Source: Psilocybe azurescens | Taxonomy: Eukaryota; Basidiomycota; Agaricomycetes; Agaricales; Agrocybaceae | Assembly (NCBI GenBank): GCA_023853785.1 | Contig: JAJIRX010000730.1 | Location: 1 to 64,000, forward strand | Length of the DNA stretch: 64,000 nt | Direction of reading: 5' to 3' | Shown: piece after piece, positions 22,835-34,766 of the stretch | Layout: each line of letters opens with the position of its first letter | Position numbering within the stretch: the first letter of the stretch is position 1 | Translations under genes and position numbers: made by a program | Notes under the pieces: model-generated | What the model saw: only the letters and a program-made list of their open reading frames with translations | Databases searched by the model: none | What the model was told of the DNA's origin: nothing

Positions 22835-23954
22835 TCTTATCTTTCTTGATATCTTGATTATTCCAGAAGCTTCCATCACCACTCTTTTCCATTACTCATC
22901 ATGATCTTGTTTATTACTCATCATGATCTCTATTACTCATCCTTACTCATCATTGCTTTCTTCATTACTCATCATGATCCTTCTTATTACTCATCATGGA
23001 ATCTTACTTAGTAAGTCACCTTTAGAGTAGTATAAGTACTGCATGTTTTGTAGATAGATCCCCAGCTTCAATCTCTTAGGATTTCCACTATCATTGGTGT
23101 GAACCTTCAGATCATTGATTCCTCATAAGTCTATCCTCTGCTCTCTCCTCATCCTCTGCTCTTACTCTCTTGCTTGTCTTTGTTGATGGCCTTGTCACAC
23201 TGATTATAGTGTTGCCCTGACAAACATTCTGATTGTCATGCTACTGGTTCAGATCTATCAGTTATGGGTTGAGAGGCTGTGCCAAATGGAGAGGCAAGGT
23301 CAGAATGTAGCCTGTGATATTGTGCAGACTCAGTTTGAGCATCTGCAACTTGAGTGGCTGGATCTGTAACACAGCCTTACCTCAAAAAAGGTGATACACT
23401 ATATTTGTAGTATAACTGTTCCCTTTGAATATATATTTTTGTTAGGGCAACCGGTACACCACTGCACAAACTGGCTGTCTCTGCCCTGCTAAAAGCAATC
23501 TCTTTTGTGAACATCACACTCTCTCCATGTCATTGGGGCTGGATATGAAGTAGATAGTGGCTCTGCAGTTGCATCAAGCTAGCCCCAACTTGGCTGATGC
23601 CACAGACTGGTCATAGACAACCATTCAGTGAGCCAACATACAGAATATTGAGACAAATGGATGAATATGAATATCTCAAAAATAAATTGGAGCTGGATAT
23701 GAGATAGATAATAGCTCAGCAGTTGCATAAAAAACCCCAAGCAATCACATAGGCACAGCCCTGACTTGGCCAATGCCACAGGCTAGTCAAAGCCAATCAT
23801 TTAGTGGGCCAAAATACAGAGTATTGAGTCAAATAGATGCAAGTTAACAGCTGAATAAATAAATTGAAGCCACACATGAGGTGGTTAATGGCTCTGTAAT
23901 CACATCTGCTTGGCAGGATAGACCCTCAAGTGGGTTTAGTATGAGTGCACTGGC
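22835..23954. repeat. AT-rich repeat-rich gap
   Basis: At 22890-23000 the phrase ATTACTCATCATGATC recurs five or six times at irregular spacing. At 23570-23860 two adjacent copies of a ~170-bp unit (containing CCATTCAGTGAGCC and CAGAATATTGAG, with AAATAGATG or AAATGGATG) match the one near 21.9 kb. No gene is supported. Confidence 0.55.
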
Positions 23955-24700
23955 AAACTGTTTTTGTATATTGTCAACCCATCTGGCTGAAATTTGTATA
24001 CCACAAAAAGTTGTATCACTATCTGTTCTGCTATATATATATGAGCACATCATTTAATAATCTAGCCCACTATTTCTGGAGATATGTGCACTTTGAACTA
24101 AATACACCATACATAGTCTGTACAACACTCATCAGTTACTTGATGTTGATCCCAGGCAACCCAAGACTACAGTCTGTGTCATCTACCTAATTTCTCAATA
24201 CAAAATCATATTTGCACAGAGGTTAGTTCTCTCTATATACAGATTCTGGATTATTTGAGCTAAAATTACAGCAGTGCCAATGACCACCTGGCATTTGGAT
24301 CCCTATCATATCTCAGTACACCTGAAAGCATATGTAAACATTGTTTGCTTTCCAAATATCAATCATGTGCTATTTTGATGGAGGTTCTGAACATTATACT
24401 CATGATATGAGATGGGCCAGCATTTCTTTGGTGATTTTGTCTTTCATCTTTCGCTTACTGAAAGGACACAGAACAGAACAACTTGCAAAGCTCAGACAAC
24501 ACAATATACTTCAACTTGAGTTTCAAGAGTATCATTGTTGTTCCTACTCAGACTTATAACAACACTGCTGACACTTGATTATTGTACTCTCTGATATCGA
24601 TAGAAGTAATGTTATGTTTTTAGTTATGTCAAGTAGTCTTGACGTCCCAACTTTTTGAGCTCAGTTTGATATTGAGATTACAACACCAGGTTAGATGGTA
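23955..24700 (+). pseudogene. DUF6533 relic D, CpG-mutated copy of gene C
   Basis: Aligned by eye with gene C, this stretch keeps the equivalents of intron 1, exon 2, exon 3 (AGGCAACCCAAGACTACAG), exon 4 and the exon 9/3' flank. Exons 5-8 are missing. Most substitutions relative to gene C are CpG to TpG or CpA, for example TTCTCGATAC to TTCTCAATAC and CAGTCCGTG to CAGTCTGTG. Stops and indels abolish coding. The copy therefore decayed by cytosine deamination at CpG after duplication and deletion. Confidence 0.75.
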
Positions 24701-24724
24701 ATTGGTTGTACACATTACACTAAG

Positions 24725-26246
24725 CTCTCTCACTACTTCCCACATGTACACCAGCATCATTTTGATAATACATCCTTTTTGCAATCAGTTCACCCATGTT
24801 CTAAAGAGAAACATGGACATGAATGAGGCTCACTATGGTGGGCCTCAAATGCTTGTGATACAAACCTGAACCTCAGGCAGAAAGGAGGCAGATGAATTTG
24901 ACAAGGGATTACCATCAGCATTTCTGTGATGGAATTTGAAATGTATGTTTTATATTGAGCCTCGAGGCTTTGTGAACACTCTTTTGACTTATAGGAGGCG
25001 ACATCAATATCCAAGACCATGACAAATTTCTTGACTTTGCACTGAATGGTTTTCAAGAAGTCATAATTGATCTATGTCAAACAAAGGTGGAGGTTTTCAT
25101 ACATCCCAATTGTTTGAATAATGAATGTGCCTTCCTCTAGGACTGATGTTCTACTTCCATTGAGTAGGAAGCAGACCATCCGAGATATGGCTGTATCCAA
25201 TTGTTGAAGATAGCAAGAGCATTTAACAAGGATTTTGTGAAGCTTGGTCATTGTTCCTAGATCAATTGGAATGTTGGAGAACAGATCTTCATCTTCATGT
25301 ACAACGACAGTTTCCCTATTGAGCATGACAAATGAGTGAATGGTTTAAACTGGGGCTACACAACGAAGGCTGTTGCAAAAGCAACTTACAAAGAAATTGT
25401 TTCCAAAGAATGTGATGCTGCCCTCAAGAGAGCGGTGAGCTGTGTTGAATCTTCACGACTATAAAGAGGGAAGCAGAGAGCTATTAGAACAAGGTGTCCA
25501 TTGCTATCGCATTTAAAATGGTATCTTCCACGGTTTGGCAAGCTTACAATAAGATTAATCTGATCAGCTACTGCTCCTCTGACTGTGGTGGTGGTCACAG
25601 CAAATGTCAAGAAGTCAAGATCAAGAACCATGAGGTCCGGACAGTGGTGTGTCACAGTGAGTTGGAATGAGATCCCAGTGATGTTGCCGAGTTTGAGGAA
25701 GAATATGGGTGCCACCTTGACAAGATCATTTAAAAGCTGGGCAGTACGTGGTCAAATGTCCGTCCAAGAGATAGTGCAGTGTCCTTGTAGAGAAAAAGTG
25801 TGCAAATTTACAGCTCGTTGTCGCAAAATGGTGAGAAGGCTATTGATGTTCGAATCATCTCTAAGAACCCAGAGATTAAGACAGTTGACATTGAACTCGA
25901 CCTGCCAGACAATAAGCGCCAAATCAGACTCTTCACCGCCACCCAGAAGATCCATCAGAACCTTAATTCGTTGTTGCATATCATCCTTGGAGTGCCTGGA
26001 GTTTCCTCCACTACCACAAGGTGGTACGTCAATACCTTGCTTTTAAATGTCAACCACAACAGTTGAGAATATGTGTCTACAAGCCGCAGCTGCGAACGAC
26101 TTGGAGGTTAACAGACAGGCAAGCAAGTTTCGTAATTCTTTATGTCCCCGGCAGTAGCAGCATCAGGTGGACTTGGGTGTTGTCGTTAAGTGACAGACAA
26201 TGATATCCACAATCTCGGGAGGGATTTTGATGCAGTTTGTTTCCAT
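24725..26246 (-). pseudogene. F-box/LRR-like relic, family 1 copy 3
   Basis: The start at 26246 opens METNCIKIPPEIVDIIV, the F-box-like beginning. Next come the Ala-rich end of the F-box region near 26.07 kb, then QRIKVLMDLL, AVNLHTFSLQG, PIFFLKLGNITGIS and IDLGTMTKLHK, in several frames down to about 24.73 kb. The order equals copy 1 at 2.7-5.3 kb, but without the transposon insertion, so this copy gives the best view of the ancestral gene. Frameshifts and stops show it is dead. CpG depletion is marked below about 25.2 kb. Confidence 0.65.
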
Positions 26247-26859
26247 TGTGTTGGATACTGCTGGGAACCTCAAGCTTAAGCCTCAGACATAAGGGGTAAC
26301 CAGCAAGAATGGAGTGGTGTGCACCAAGACATATCTGAGTCTTGGCACAGACAGTGTTTGTACATGTTATTTATTGGTGAAATCACGTTTCTGAATCTAT
26401 AACAAACAGACAAGTAGTTTCCTTTTGGCTTGGGTGTAGATACCCGATATCAATAAGGATTGTCTATTAGCGCAAGTCTTCTACATTCAGACTTATATGC
26501 CATGCATGTGGCATTCCATGGATACAACGAGGTACTGCTGTTGGATGAGTATGAACATCTGGGAGACGCTCGATATTGCGGCAGAGGATGTAAATGTATT
26601 AAACCTTGACATTCCTATTTAACTATTATTTAGCCCTTTTCTCCTTTTTGGCGTTCAAGCCTCTTAATCATTGTACTCGTCCCTTTGGGCCATCGTGCTC
26701 CGGGGACACTCTATACATAGATACCCATATTTTATGGTAGCTACACCATAGGTCTTACTCTCTATCATACAGTGGTACGCCACACTGGATAAGATAATGG
26801 GGCCGCTGTCTTCAAAGGAAGGGTTTCTTACAGCCCATATACTTGAGGACATTCAAAGT
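26247..26859. other. Intergenic between two F-box relics
   Basis: No gene is supported. The stretch separates copies 3 and 4 of the family 1 F-box sequences, which lie head to tail on the minus strand. Confidence 0.3.
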
Positions 26860-27434
26860 CACAATGTTTGGCTATCGGTGCCAGGGCTCAGGTTGGAACC
26901 ATTGGATATTACTACATGCACAGTTTCGACTTCCAAGTTACAGGCGACATCAGTAGACTCGTACTGCAGGCCTTTCAACGCGGAGTCATCGTACTGAGTG
27001 AAATCATGGAGGGTATTCCAATGCCACTGCGGGCCACGGTGTGCACATATGCAGAATGAATGTGAGTTTCGCCAGTCCCGATGTTCTGCTTCCATAGAGT
27101 AAGAGACCCGGCATCTGCGCCGTGGCTGATTCCATGTGTTCAACTTCAGTCCAGCTTTGAGTTCAAGTACTTCCGGCGACGGTGTGAAACAGTTTTCATG
27201 CATGAAAGTAGCGAGCTTTCCGCGCCTACGCGAGATTTGATCGGAGTATCGAGAGCTGTTTGTTACGAGAAAGCGTTCACCGCTATTGTTAATATAATTG
27301 AGATTGTGGAGAACAAGCGCCTGCGAGCTGCAGCCGCACAAGATTTGGACGTGGACAGACACGCGAGTAGGTCGAGCAGTCTTCCTGCACTCAGGTCTAA
27401 TTTACGAGGAGACTCTCATGATAACGGTATTTGA
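26860..27434 (-). pseudogene. F-box/LRR-like relic, family 1 copy 4
   Basis: Near 27.39-27.29 kb the minus strand reads LLACLSTSKSCAAAARRRLFSTISI, the conserved end of the family 1 F-box region, followed by a stop. The PPEIVD start is not recognisable. A long open frame from 27362 down to 26859 is shifted relative to the F-box frame and resembles later parts only loosely. It is the most fragmentary of the four copies. Confidence 0.5.
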
Positions 27435-28218
27435 GATTATTGAGACTTGAAGCAAGGAATTTTCAGTTTGTACACGCTATCAGACACGAAATCACGGTTA
27501 AAAGGACTCCTAAGGCAGGAGGGTATTGGAAGGATATGCTCATTTTCGTTCTACAATCAGTACAGTTCTTGGGATCATGGGAGTCGCTAGGTGATGAGTG
27601 ACAGGTACCTCAGGTTCACGGTATTCAAGAAGTATGAAAGGAACTATGCATGCATCTCGAATTATATCATATATCACAGAGGGCCGATCCTTCGTCCAGG
27701 CCTTTGCTGGAATCGCGCGCTCTGTTGTGCTCAGACCAAGGACTCGTATTAATTAACAATGATAAGGCGATAGGTTGTAGCTTTTTGATACCAGCTCACT
27801 TTAGAGTATAAGCGAAGAGCAACTTGGACTACACTCACCCCCTTTCCTATTAATATGCAGATAAATTAATAAATCAGGGTGACCCTAGATTTCATACTGC
27901 ACATTAAATGAACGATGAGTATTCAGGGCCAGCTATTAGGAGAAGACTTGATTAGACTCATTTGAGGCTACCGCTCCGAGTGTAGATTATGGTGTAGTAG
28001 TCTTCGTATTTCTTATATTCAGCGACGAATTATCTGGACGATCGGTTACACGATCGGCACACACGTGACGAGTGTCTGCCGAACAATTCTGGACTCCGCA
28101 GCTGGAGGAAGGGCTAGCGGTCGTCGCAGCAGTGACAACTAATCCACCCATACCCCCTCACATCCCCCCTCTTCTCTTTCTCTATACCAAAAAAAAGCCT
28201 CCCTCGACCATATCGGGC
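27435..28218. other. Intergenic upstream of Vps74
   Basis: No gene is supported. From about 28.07 kb the sequence becomes C-rich (CACCCATACCCCCTCACATCCCCCC) before the Vps74 start, fitting a leader or promoter of a conserved gene. Confidence 0.4.
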
Positions 28219-29698
28219 ATGGCATCCGCAGGAGGACTCTCACGGCGTCGCGTCGGCGGCGGCGCCTCATCATCATCATCGACGTACAACGATGTCGACG
28301 ACGACAGCAACAACCGTCGGGGGTCCGCCAACGGGCTGTCGGGTGCGGGTGCTGGTGGTGCGGCGGGAATGGGCAATGGGGGCGCCGCGCATGCGCATGC
28401 GGGCTCGGCGTTCGAGGGCGGAAGCAAAATTGCGTTCGACCCGCGGGATCTGCAGCAGGACGCTGGGGAAGAGGCGAGGATCGGCGGGAAGATGCCGCGC
28501 TTGACGATCATGGAGGAGGTGCTGCTGTTGGGCATCAAGGACAAGCAGGTGCGTTCTACGCCCGTTGTTTTCACTCCACTGCTTGTTGTCGGAGTCGTGT
28601 TCGCGTTCTCGCAGAGATGGGCCTAGTTCGCCTACTTTTTTGGTTCATGTGTTTACTGCTACTGCTGCTCGGCTGCTGATATGCCGTCATCTTCCTCCAA
28701 TTTCTCTCTAGGGTTATCTATCATTCTGGAACGACAATATCTCATATGCGCTGCGGGGATGCATCCTGATCGAGCTGGCGCTGCGACGGCGCATCGCCCT
28801 GGTGAAGGACCCCAATCGCCGCCGGGTACCTATCGCGGAGCGCATCGTGGAGGTCATCGACGACCGGCAGACGGGGAGACCATTCTGGACGAGGCGCTGA
28901 AGATGATGAAGGCGCAGCAAGATATCGAGCGGCTGAGTACCAATTCGTGGATAGATCTCATGAGCGGTACGTCTCCGCCCCTGCTTCCATTTTTGGCATT
29001 GACGTTGACGATGACGTCTGTTCTCTTCCCTTCCGATCCCTATTCATTTTCATATCACAGGAGAGACATGGAACGTCATGAAGATCGGGTTCCAGCTCAA
29101 ACAAGTCCGCGAGCGGCTTGCAAAGGGGCTCGTCGACAAAGGCGTCCTGCGCACCGAGAAGCGCAACTTCCTCCTCTTCGACATGGCCACCCACCCCGTC
29201 GCCGACGTGCGCACGAAAGAGTCCATCATCTCCCGCGTCGTCTCCCTCCTCACATCCACCACCTCCGCTATCCCACCCTCGGCCCTGGACAAGGAGGGCG
29301 TGCAGTGCCGCGTGCTCCGCGCCGTGTGTCTTGTCTGCGCGGCGTACACGGCGAGTGTGCTGGATAATGCGTTCGGGAGGCTGGGCTACGAGGAGAGAGA
29401 GGCGGCGTTTCAGCGGTGCGATGAGATACTGGGCGAGTTCGTGTGCTGGCCGTATGGCTCGGCGGGCGGGCTGGGCGCGGGGGCTCCCCAACACATGACG
29501 CCTGCGACGGCGGCGGGTCGGAGACGCCAGGCGTCGAGGCTGGCGAGTGGAGGTGGGCTGGAGATTAGTGGGAGGGAGGTTGTGCTGGGATTGGTGCAGG
29601 AGGTGAGGAAGGAGGCGATTAGTGCGGAGGAGGATACGGGCTTTGAGTTGATCGCGGGGGTTTTGGAAGTGTTATCTAAACTCGACTCGTTGCTTTGA
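28219..29698 (+). CDS. VPS74: Vps74/GOLPH3-family Golgi phosphoprotein
   Basis: Three exons: 28219-28548, 28712-28966 and 29061-29698, about 407 aa. The family binds phosphatidylinositol 4-phosphate on Golgi membranes and retains glycosyltransferases by linking them to COPI. The N-terminal ~95 residues are low complexity (Ser, Gly, Ala). The GPP34 domain starts at [24 protein letters not shown]. The Trp (~116) and Arg (~125, in ALRGC) correspond to the lipid-binding pair known in GOLPH3. The C-terminal half has [14 protein letters not shown] and [10 protein letters not shown]. One base is missing in the GGGG at 28873-28876, before [11 protein letters not shown]. Since the gene is otherwise perfectly conserved and essential-looking, a consensus error is likely. 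Its 3' end is duplicated at 33.0 kb. Confidence 0.9.
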
Positions 29699-30557
29699 TT
29701 TTTGTCTTCTTTTCTTTTTGTTTCTCCTTTTTTTCGTCGTTCGTTCATCCAACTCCCCCGACCTTTTTTCTTTGGAAGATAGCCCAGCTCCCCATTATAA
29801 CATCGCTCGACAACGACCTCAACTCGGGAGGCTCAATCATTGTCATCCCACCAATACGATATCATATCTTTTTTCTCCTTCATTTCCCTGTTCGTTATTT
29901 TCAATCCTTTTGCTTTCCCCCTTCTTATCGAACTGTCCAGGATTTCATTTAATGATTGATATTCGTATAACAGGAACTCTCTCTGTCTTTCTTTTGTGTT
30001 CCTGGTCCCTTTTTCCTATGCTTGTGTATACAGAAACATATTTCTAAGTTTGGGCTATTTAATCTTACAGCAATCCGCATTTACATCTCTTTTTGTTGGA
30101 ATCACATTGCATGTCATTGTCATGCTCATGCTGCGGGTTCAGTGACGTCGGGACGTTGACATTGACGTTAATTGCGGGCTTTTTGGCAGGTGTGTATTTT
30201 TTTACGATACTCGACTCAGGACTGAATTCTGCGGCTAAATGTAATGCACAGTTCATAAGAGGCCTTAGTAACCAGAGGACGATCTCCCTGGCATGCGGCC
30301 GTTCCAACTTGACGTCAGACACGCTTCACGGTGACCATCGTGCAACTCAACGTCGTCTTTGCGGTTATCCGCCTACACTTACCTTACTACCTAACAAATA
30401 GGCTGGTTGATGTCGACACTCTCAGTTGCTGGTTTTGGGAATCCTCGAACCAATCGTCAAGTTATGATGCGCGCTCTACAATAAATTATCATTATTAAAT
30501 TAAAAAGGTCGTTCTAGATAAAGTGCGAATATCAACGCCCGTCTCACGACCGTCCAT
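29699..30557. other. 3' flanks between the convergent Vps74 and DUF6533 E genes
   Basis: T-rich 3' flank of Vps74 followed by the tail side of gene E. TATGCTTGTGTATACAGAAACAT near 30.02 kb recurs at 33.81 kb, showing that this intergenic DNA was included in the 33-34-kb duplication. No further gene is supported. Confidence 0.5.
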
Positions 30558-31968
30558 CTACTGTTCCTGCAACTCGAGTTGCAGGGTATGGAGCTCTGTT
30601 AAGATGAGCTCAGTGAGATTTTCAATATCTGTGCTGCTGCCCTCGGTGACATCGAGCGTCTGCATGTTCATGATCATCCGACAGCACTGTGTTTCTCTGT
30701 GTTAGAGAAGTGCTGCTTAAACGCAGTGGGGGCGATGACGACGCACGCTGATTGATAATATCGATATCGGCCACCTGCAACACGGACGGACGTGAGCAAC
30801 CAACCGGCTGAATGGGCTGCAAACAGGGCTTGGGCTCGGTCCCGTACGCACCCAAAGAGCATGTGAGCTTTCGAAACTTGGCCTATGAGCGCGTATGGCG
30901 CAAGCGTCGTGAACAGGGCTATGTGAAGTGACGACGCGGTGAACTCTGGGTCCCACTCATGCTGGCAGCTGCACGATGATTAGAGATGAGATGGCTTACA
31001 GCAAACAATAAACATTATCCAGGCCCCATCGCGGGTGACGACGCGTATAACCGGCATCTTCATCCTCGTGAGGTCGCACTTGACAATAGTCAACACCCCC
31101 AGGCATATGTGCATAACCCACACAGAAATGCTAAAAATGCCACGTACGAAGGAAGACGGGAACCCCATTTTGGGTGTCACTGGATCCGTGGACTGGACGA
31201 GCAAGTTGCAGACTCACCAGAAATACGCGACATATGACTGGTTTTGCTGTCGCAGACGCCGTTATATGGCATATTAACTGCGCGCTCGCTACATACCACG
31301 TCCACGCCGATCTGCCCACAGAATAGAACCACCAACAGGGCACCCACACGCCGGTCTTTGTTATGCAGCGCATACACTGGAAAATAGGTCAATAACCCAC
31401 GTACGCACAACTCCCAAAAAAGACATTGCAGCCCGCCCACCTCTGAGCATGAGGATGCTATCCAGCGCAGCCATCAGCAGGCACATCGCTGCGATCTGGA
31501 AGATAAACCATATCTTGCACCTTCGCTCTGGTATGTCCGTCGACGATAACGGCCAGAAAACCAGGTAGATGTTGATGCTTTAATATCATTAGACCGGCAG
31601 AGTCTAAATTGTATACAGCGTAAAGGGGACGAACCTTTGTGTAATGATACCCACATATCGAGAGAGTATGTATATGAGGCGCACGGCTGTCACAGGCGGG
31701 CTGGAGCAACACATTGAGCACATTGATACAGGATACGAACGTAGGCGTGCTGAGCGTACCTCCAGATATAGCGAATCTCCTGACTAAGCATGATAATGTA
31801 CTCGTAGAGAAGAACAGCTAAAGAAGCCACTGCAGACACAGCACGGGTGGTATCAATAAGTTTGACGATCGACCAACGGAAGTTCAGGGCATCGGACGTA
31901 CACGTGGACCATTTTCTAATGACAATGTCCTGCATTAGCTTTTGGTTGAGGGAGAGTATGTCGTCCAT
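30558..31968 (-). CDS. DUF6533-type seven-helix membrane protein, gene E
   Basis: Nine exons on the minus strand: 31968-31902, 31829-31760, 31700-31635, 31577-31441, 31376-31218, 31130-31000, 30918-30852, 30774-30747 and 30686-30558, about 284 aa. It starts MDDILSLNQKLM. The family marks IRKWST, LLYEYIIMLSQEIRYIW, YALHNKDRRVG, RVVTRDGAWIM and CCRMIMNMQTL are present, with a hydrophilic tail ending LELQEQ. Exon lengths equal those of genes A and F except exon 5, which lacks one codon and one further base near 31218-31236. This shifts the frame just before ISVWV. It converges on Vps74, and its 3' end is duplicated at 34.0 kb. Function unknown, membrane location expected. Confidence 0.8.
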
Positions 31969-32099
31969 GATTCAATGTTAAGTATACACCGTCTTCGAGT
32001 CGAGGGGAAAGGGAGAAGAGGATTAAGATTCGTCGACTGAGTCGTCTCGCATAGTGCCTAAACCTAAACTTTAAACTGGGGGGGAGAAGGGAGCAGAGG

Positions 32100-32166
32100 A
32101 CCTGTGAAAGTTGCGACATTGCTCAGAATGTTGATTGCAACGAATGGACAAGTAGTTTACGTTACA
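32100..32166 (-). promoter_or_regulatory. Conserved upstream block of DUF6533 gene E
   Basis: On the minus strand, TGTAACGTAAAC (32166-32155) is followed by CTACTTG and GCAATCAA, then TCGCAACTTTCACAGGT (32116-32100), 132 bp before the gene E start. Order and spacing match the blocks before genes B and F. Confidence 0.6.
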
Positions 32167-33011
32167 TTTCGCCCAGGTACCTTCTTCGCAAGGGTCTTTG
32201 CCTGAGCAACCGCTGTGACGTGGTACGTCCGTCTATATGATCCCGTACATTTGTGTCCTGTAAATGATTCGAATCGTCGTCGAAAGGCAGGATTAAGTGA
32301 TAAGGCAAGAAATGTCGGAATTATGGGAAGTCCATTATAATATGTGTAGCTATTCGGCTTATAGTCTCTATTATGTCAGTGGCAATGCCAGGCGCGATCG
32401 GTTCCGACATCTGTGCAAACCTGTGCTAACCTTAGCATTACGACCTTAGGAGGTGGTCACCCGACCAACCTGGAACAAACTCTCTTTAGGGTTTATAAAT
32501 ACTCTCCGATCGTCGATACTTCATTTCGAAGCGACCCATGTTTGCCGATTCATCGAATTGTATATCTTCCAAGTGTTAAATAATATATCCACAAAGTCAA
32601 CCGTCTGTAACGTCTACTCTTAATCAAATGCATTCGACACGTCAGGTGGTTCCGAGTTGGTCAGAGCGAGACTTGCTTCAGACGGGTCACAGAAGGCCCT
32701 TATTCAGCAAGGATTCGGCGCTTACTCCACGTAGTCATGACGTAGGACTACAAGGCTTAGGCTAGTTAAAAAGAGTCACGCATCATGATGATACCCCCGA
32801 ACTCGTTGTTTCCCCGCCTGTGCGCCAAATTCCTTGCTCAACGTCAGTTTAAAGCATAAGTAAACATTTAAAGCTGATTAAGTAAATGCATAATTATAAT
32901 GACTGTGATTGAAGAAAATTTGCAAAGTGCGCTCTAAAAAACACTCGGTATCAGTGGTATTTCTTGAGTACGATGGCTGGGGCAACGAATAATGGCCAGC
33001 TTGAGCAGCTA
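32167..33011. other. Intergenic
   Basis: No gene is supported. It lies between the promoter side of gene E and the truncated Vps74 copy that starts abruptly at about 33.01 kb. Confidence 0.35.
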
Positions 33012-33480
33012 ACTCCGCAGTGACGTCGCCGACGTGCAACCAAGGAATCCATCATCTCCCGCGCCGTCTCTCTCCTCACATCCGCCACCTCTGCCATACC
33101 CCCTGCGGGCCTGGACAACCAGGGTGTGCAGTGCCGTGTGCTTTATGTGTGCGGCGTACACGGCGAGTGCGTTGGATAACGCGTTTGGGAGGTTGGGCTA
33201 TGAGGAGAGGGACGCGTCGTTTCAACGGTACGATAAGATACTGGGCGAGTTCGTATGTTGTCCGTATGGCTCCGCAGCAGAGGACACCTGCGGCGGCGGG
33301 TAGGACACGCCATGCACGAGGCTGGCGAGTGGAGGTGGGCTGGCGATTAGTGGGAGGAATGTGGTGCTGGGATTGGTGCAGGAGGTGAGGAAGGAGGCGG
33401 TGATTAGGGATGAGGATACGGGCTTTGCATTGGCTGTGTGGGTTTTGGAGGTGTTATCTAAACTTAGTTCGTTGCTTTTC
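33012..33480 (+). pseudogene. Truncated duplicate of the Vps74 3' end
   Basis: The segment matches 29.2-29.7 kb of the Vps74 gene: GACGTCGCCGACGTGC, then the codons for [30 protein letters not shown] and LEVLSKL. It lacks everything before the last exon's second quarter and has several indels, so it is not expressed as Vps74. Matching 3' flank continues to about 33.84 kb. Confidence 0.85.
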
Positions 33481-33972
33481 TTTTCTTTTCTTTCTTCCTT
33501 TTCGCCGTTATTTCTTCTTTTTGGCTCGCTCATTCGTACGTCCAACCTGAATCCCACTTTTTCCCGGAAGTCTGTACGTCCTTGCCACACCTCTAAGCAG
33601 ACAACACACAAACTTCGTCTCTGAACGCTGGGGCTTGAATCCCACCCCATCTCATCATTCGAGCATTTTCTCCCTTGCCTGAATACATGTATTTCATATC
33701 CTCGATATTTGGTCGTTCGTTTGCAGGAGCGCCTTCTTTCATAGTCTTTTGTCATGTGTCTTCCTTTTTTCGTGTTCCTCTTCGTGTTCCAGATCCCTGT
33801 TTTCTCTTTTAATATGCTTGTGTATACAGAAACATTTTCTAAGTTCTTCGTTCTGCCCCTGAGTGCACAACTGGTTCGATTTCTAGTGGTTGCATCACGT
33901 TTCTAAAATAGATTATTGTTAAATTAAACTGAAAAGGTCTCCTCCGTCCCCAACCCGTCGTATGATTCAGAT

Positions 33973-34130
33973 CTAATTCCCCTTCAACTCGATCTGCAGG
34001 ATATGAAGCTCTAAATCCAGATCTAATGTATCGTTCTCGGTGAAGTTTTCGGGATTCTTTGCTAGTGGGGCCTCGATTATGATATCGAGCTGCTGCATGT
34101 TTATGATTACTGTATGATGGTCTTGTACTG
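33973..34130 (-). pseudogene. Truncated duplicate of the DUF6533 gene E 3' end
   Basis: The minus strand reads MQQLDI...NPENFTEND...LELHILQIELKGN and a stop at 33973, matching exon 9 of gene E (MQTLDV...IENLTEL...LHTLQLELQ). Upstream exons are not recognisable. Together with the Vps74 fragment at 33.0 kb it repeats the convergent gene pair of 28-32 kb. Confidence 0.65.
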
Positions 34131-34766
34131 ATGATATTGGGGTGCGCATCTCGATGGTAAGTCACAATTTAGATGTTTAGGGAAGCTCAGCAGGCGATCT
34201 ACAAACTCGGACGCTAGAAACATGTAAACTATCGGAGACAATAAAAGGACGGATTGTAAACGCTGTCTAAGAGACTTTAACGAGCTTGCATTGCTTGTAC
34301 CGTAACACCACCCGACGGAATGGTCCGGCCGAGCAGGCCTTAATGATATTTGAAATATCATTCTGGCAAGGCTCTCACAGGCAGGGTCAATCACATAGCC
34401 AATAATATTTTTATAGTAGCACATGCAGAAACACATGCCATGAAGTTGTCGGAAAGTATGGTGGTTTGAATGGAAAGATGATATCAAGTTTCATGAAAGA
34501 GTTGTATGGCTCCAGACCATGCAACTTAGGTTATTACACATGCCCTGCTGTGCTAAATAAAATGCAGATCTGTACGTAGACAAGCTTTACAAGCTTGTCT
34601 TGCAGGTAGCGGAAATCAGATATCCTATTTATCAAGGAAAAAAGGGCCAATGTGGACTCATATTGGCGGAATTTGAGGGGTTGATACAAGTTACGGTTGC
34701 AAAACTGGCCGAAACAAAGTTTCCACCAGAAATGGCGATATTACTGCAGTTGGGGAAAATATCTAC
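34131..34766. other. Left part of the 34.5/36.5-kb duplication
   Basis: From about 34.5 kb the sequence resembles 36.52 kb onward with many changes. On the minus strand near 34.77-34.67 kb it reads NCSNIAISGGNFVSASFATVT, the counterpart of the start at 36781, but its ATG is lost. It is thus a decayed first exon. Nothing is supported in 34.13-34.5 kb. Confidence 0.45.

Noticed and set aside
22616..22904. Long hydrophobic open frames with a FYLLSFI period
   Set aside because: They are translations of the ATCTTTT heptamer repeat; the 7-residue period equals three repeat units.
26859..27362. 167-codon minus-strand frame
   Set aside because: It is shifted relative to the F-box frame at its own 5' end and starts at GTG; probably a chance frame over an F-box relic.
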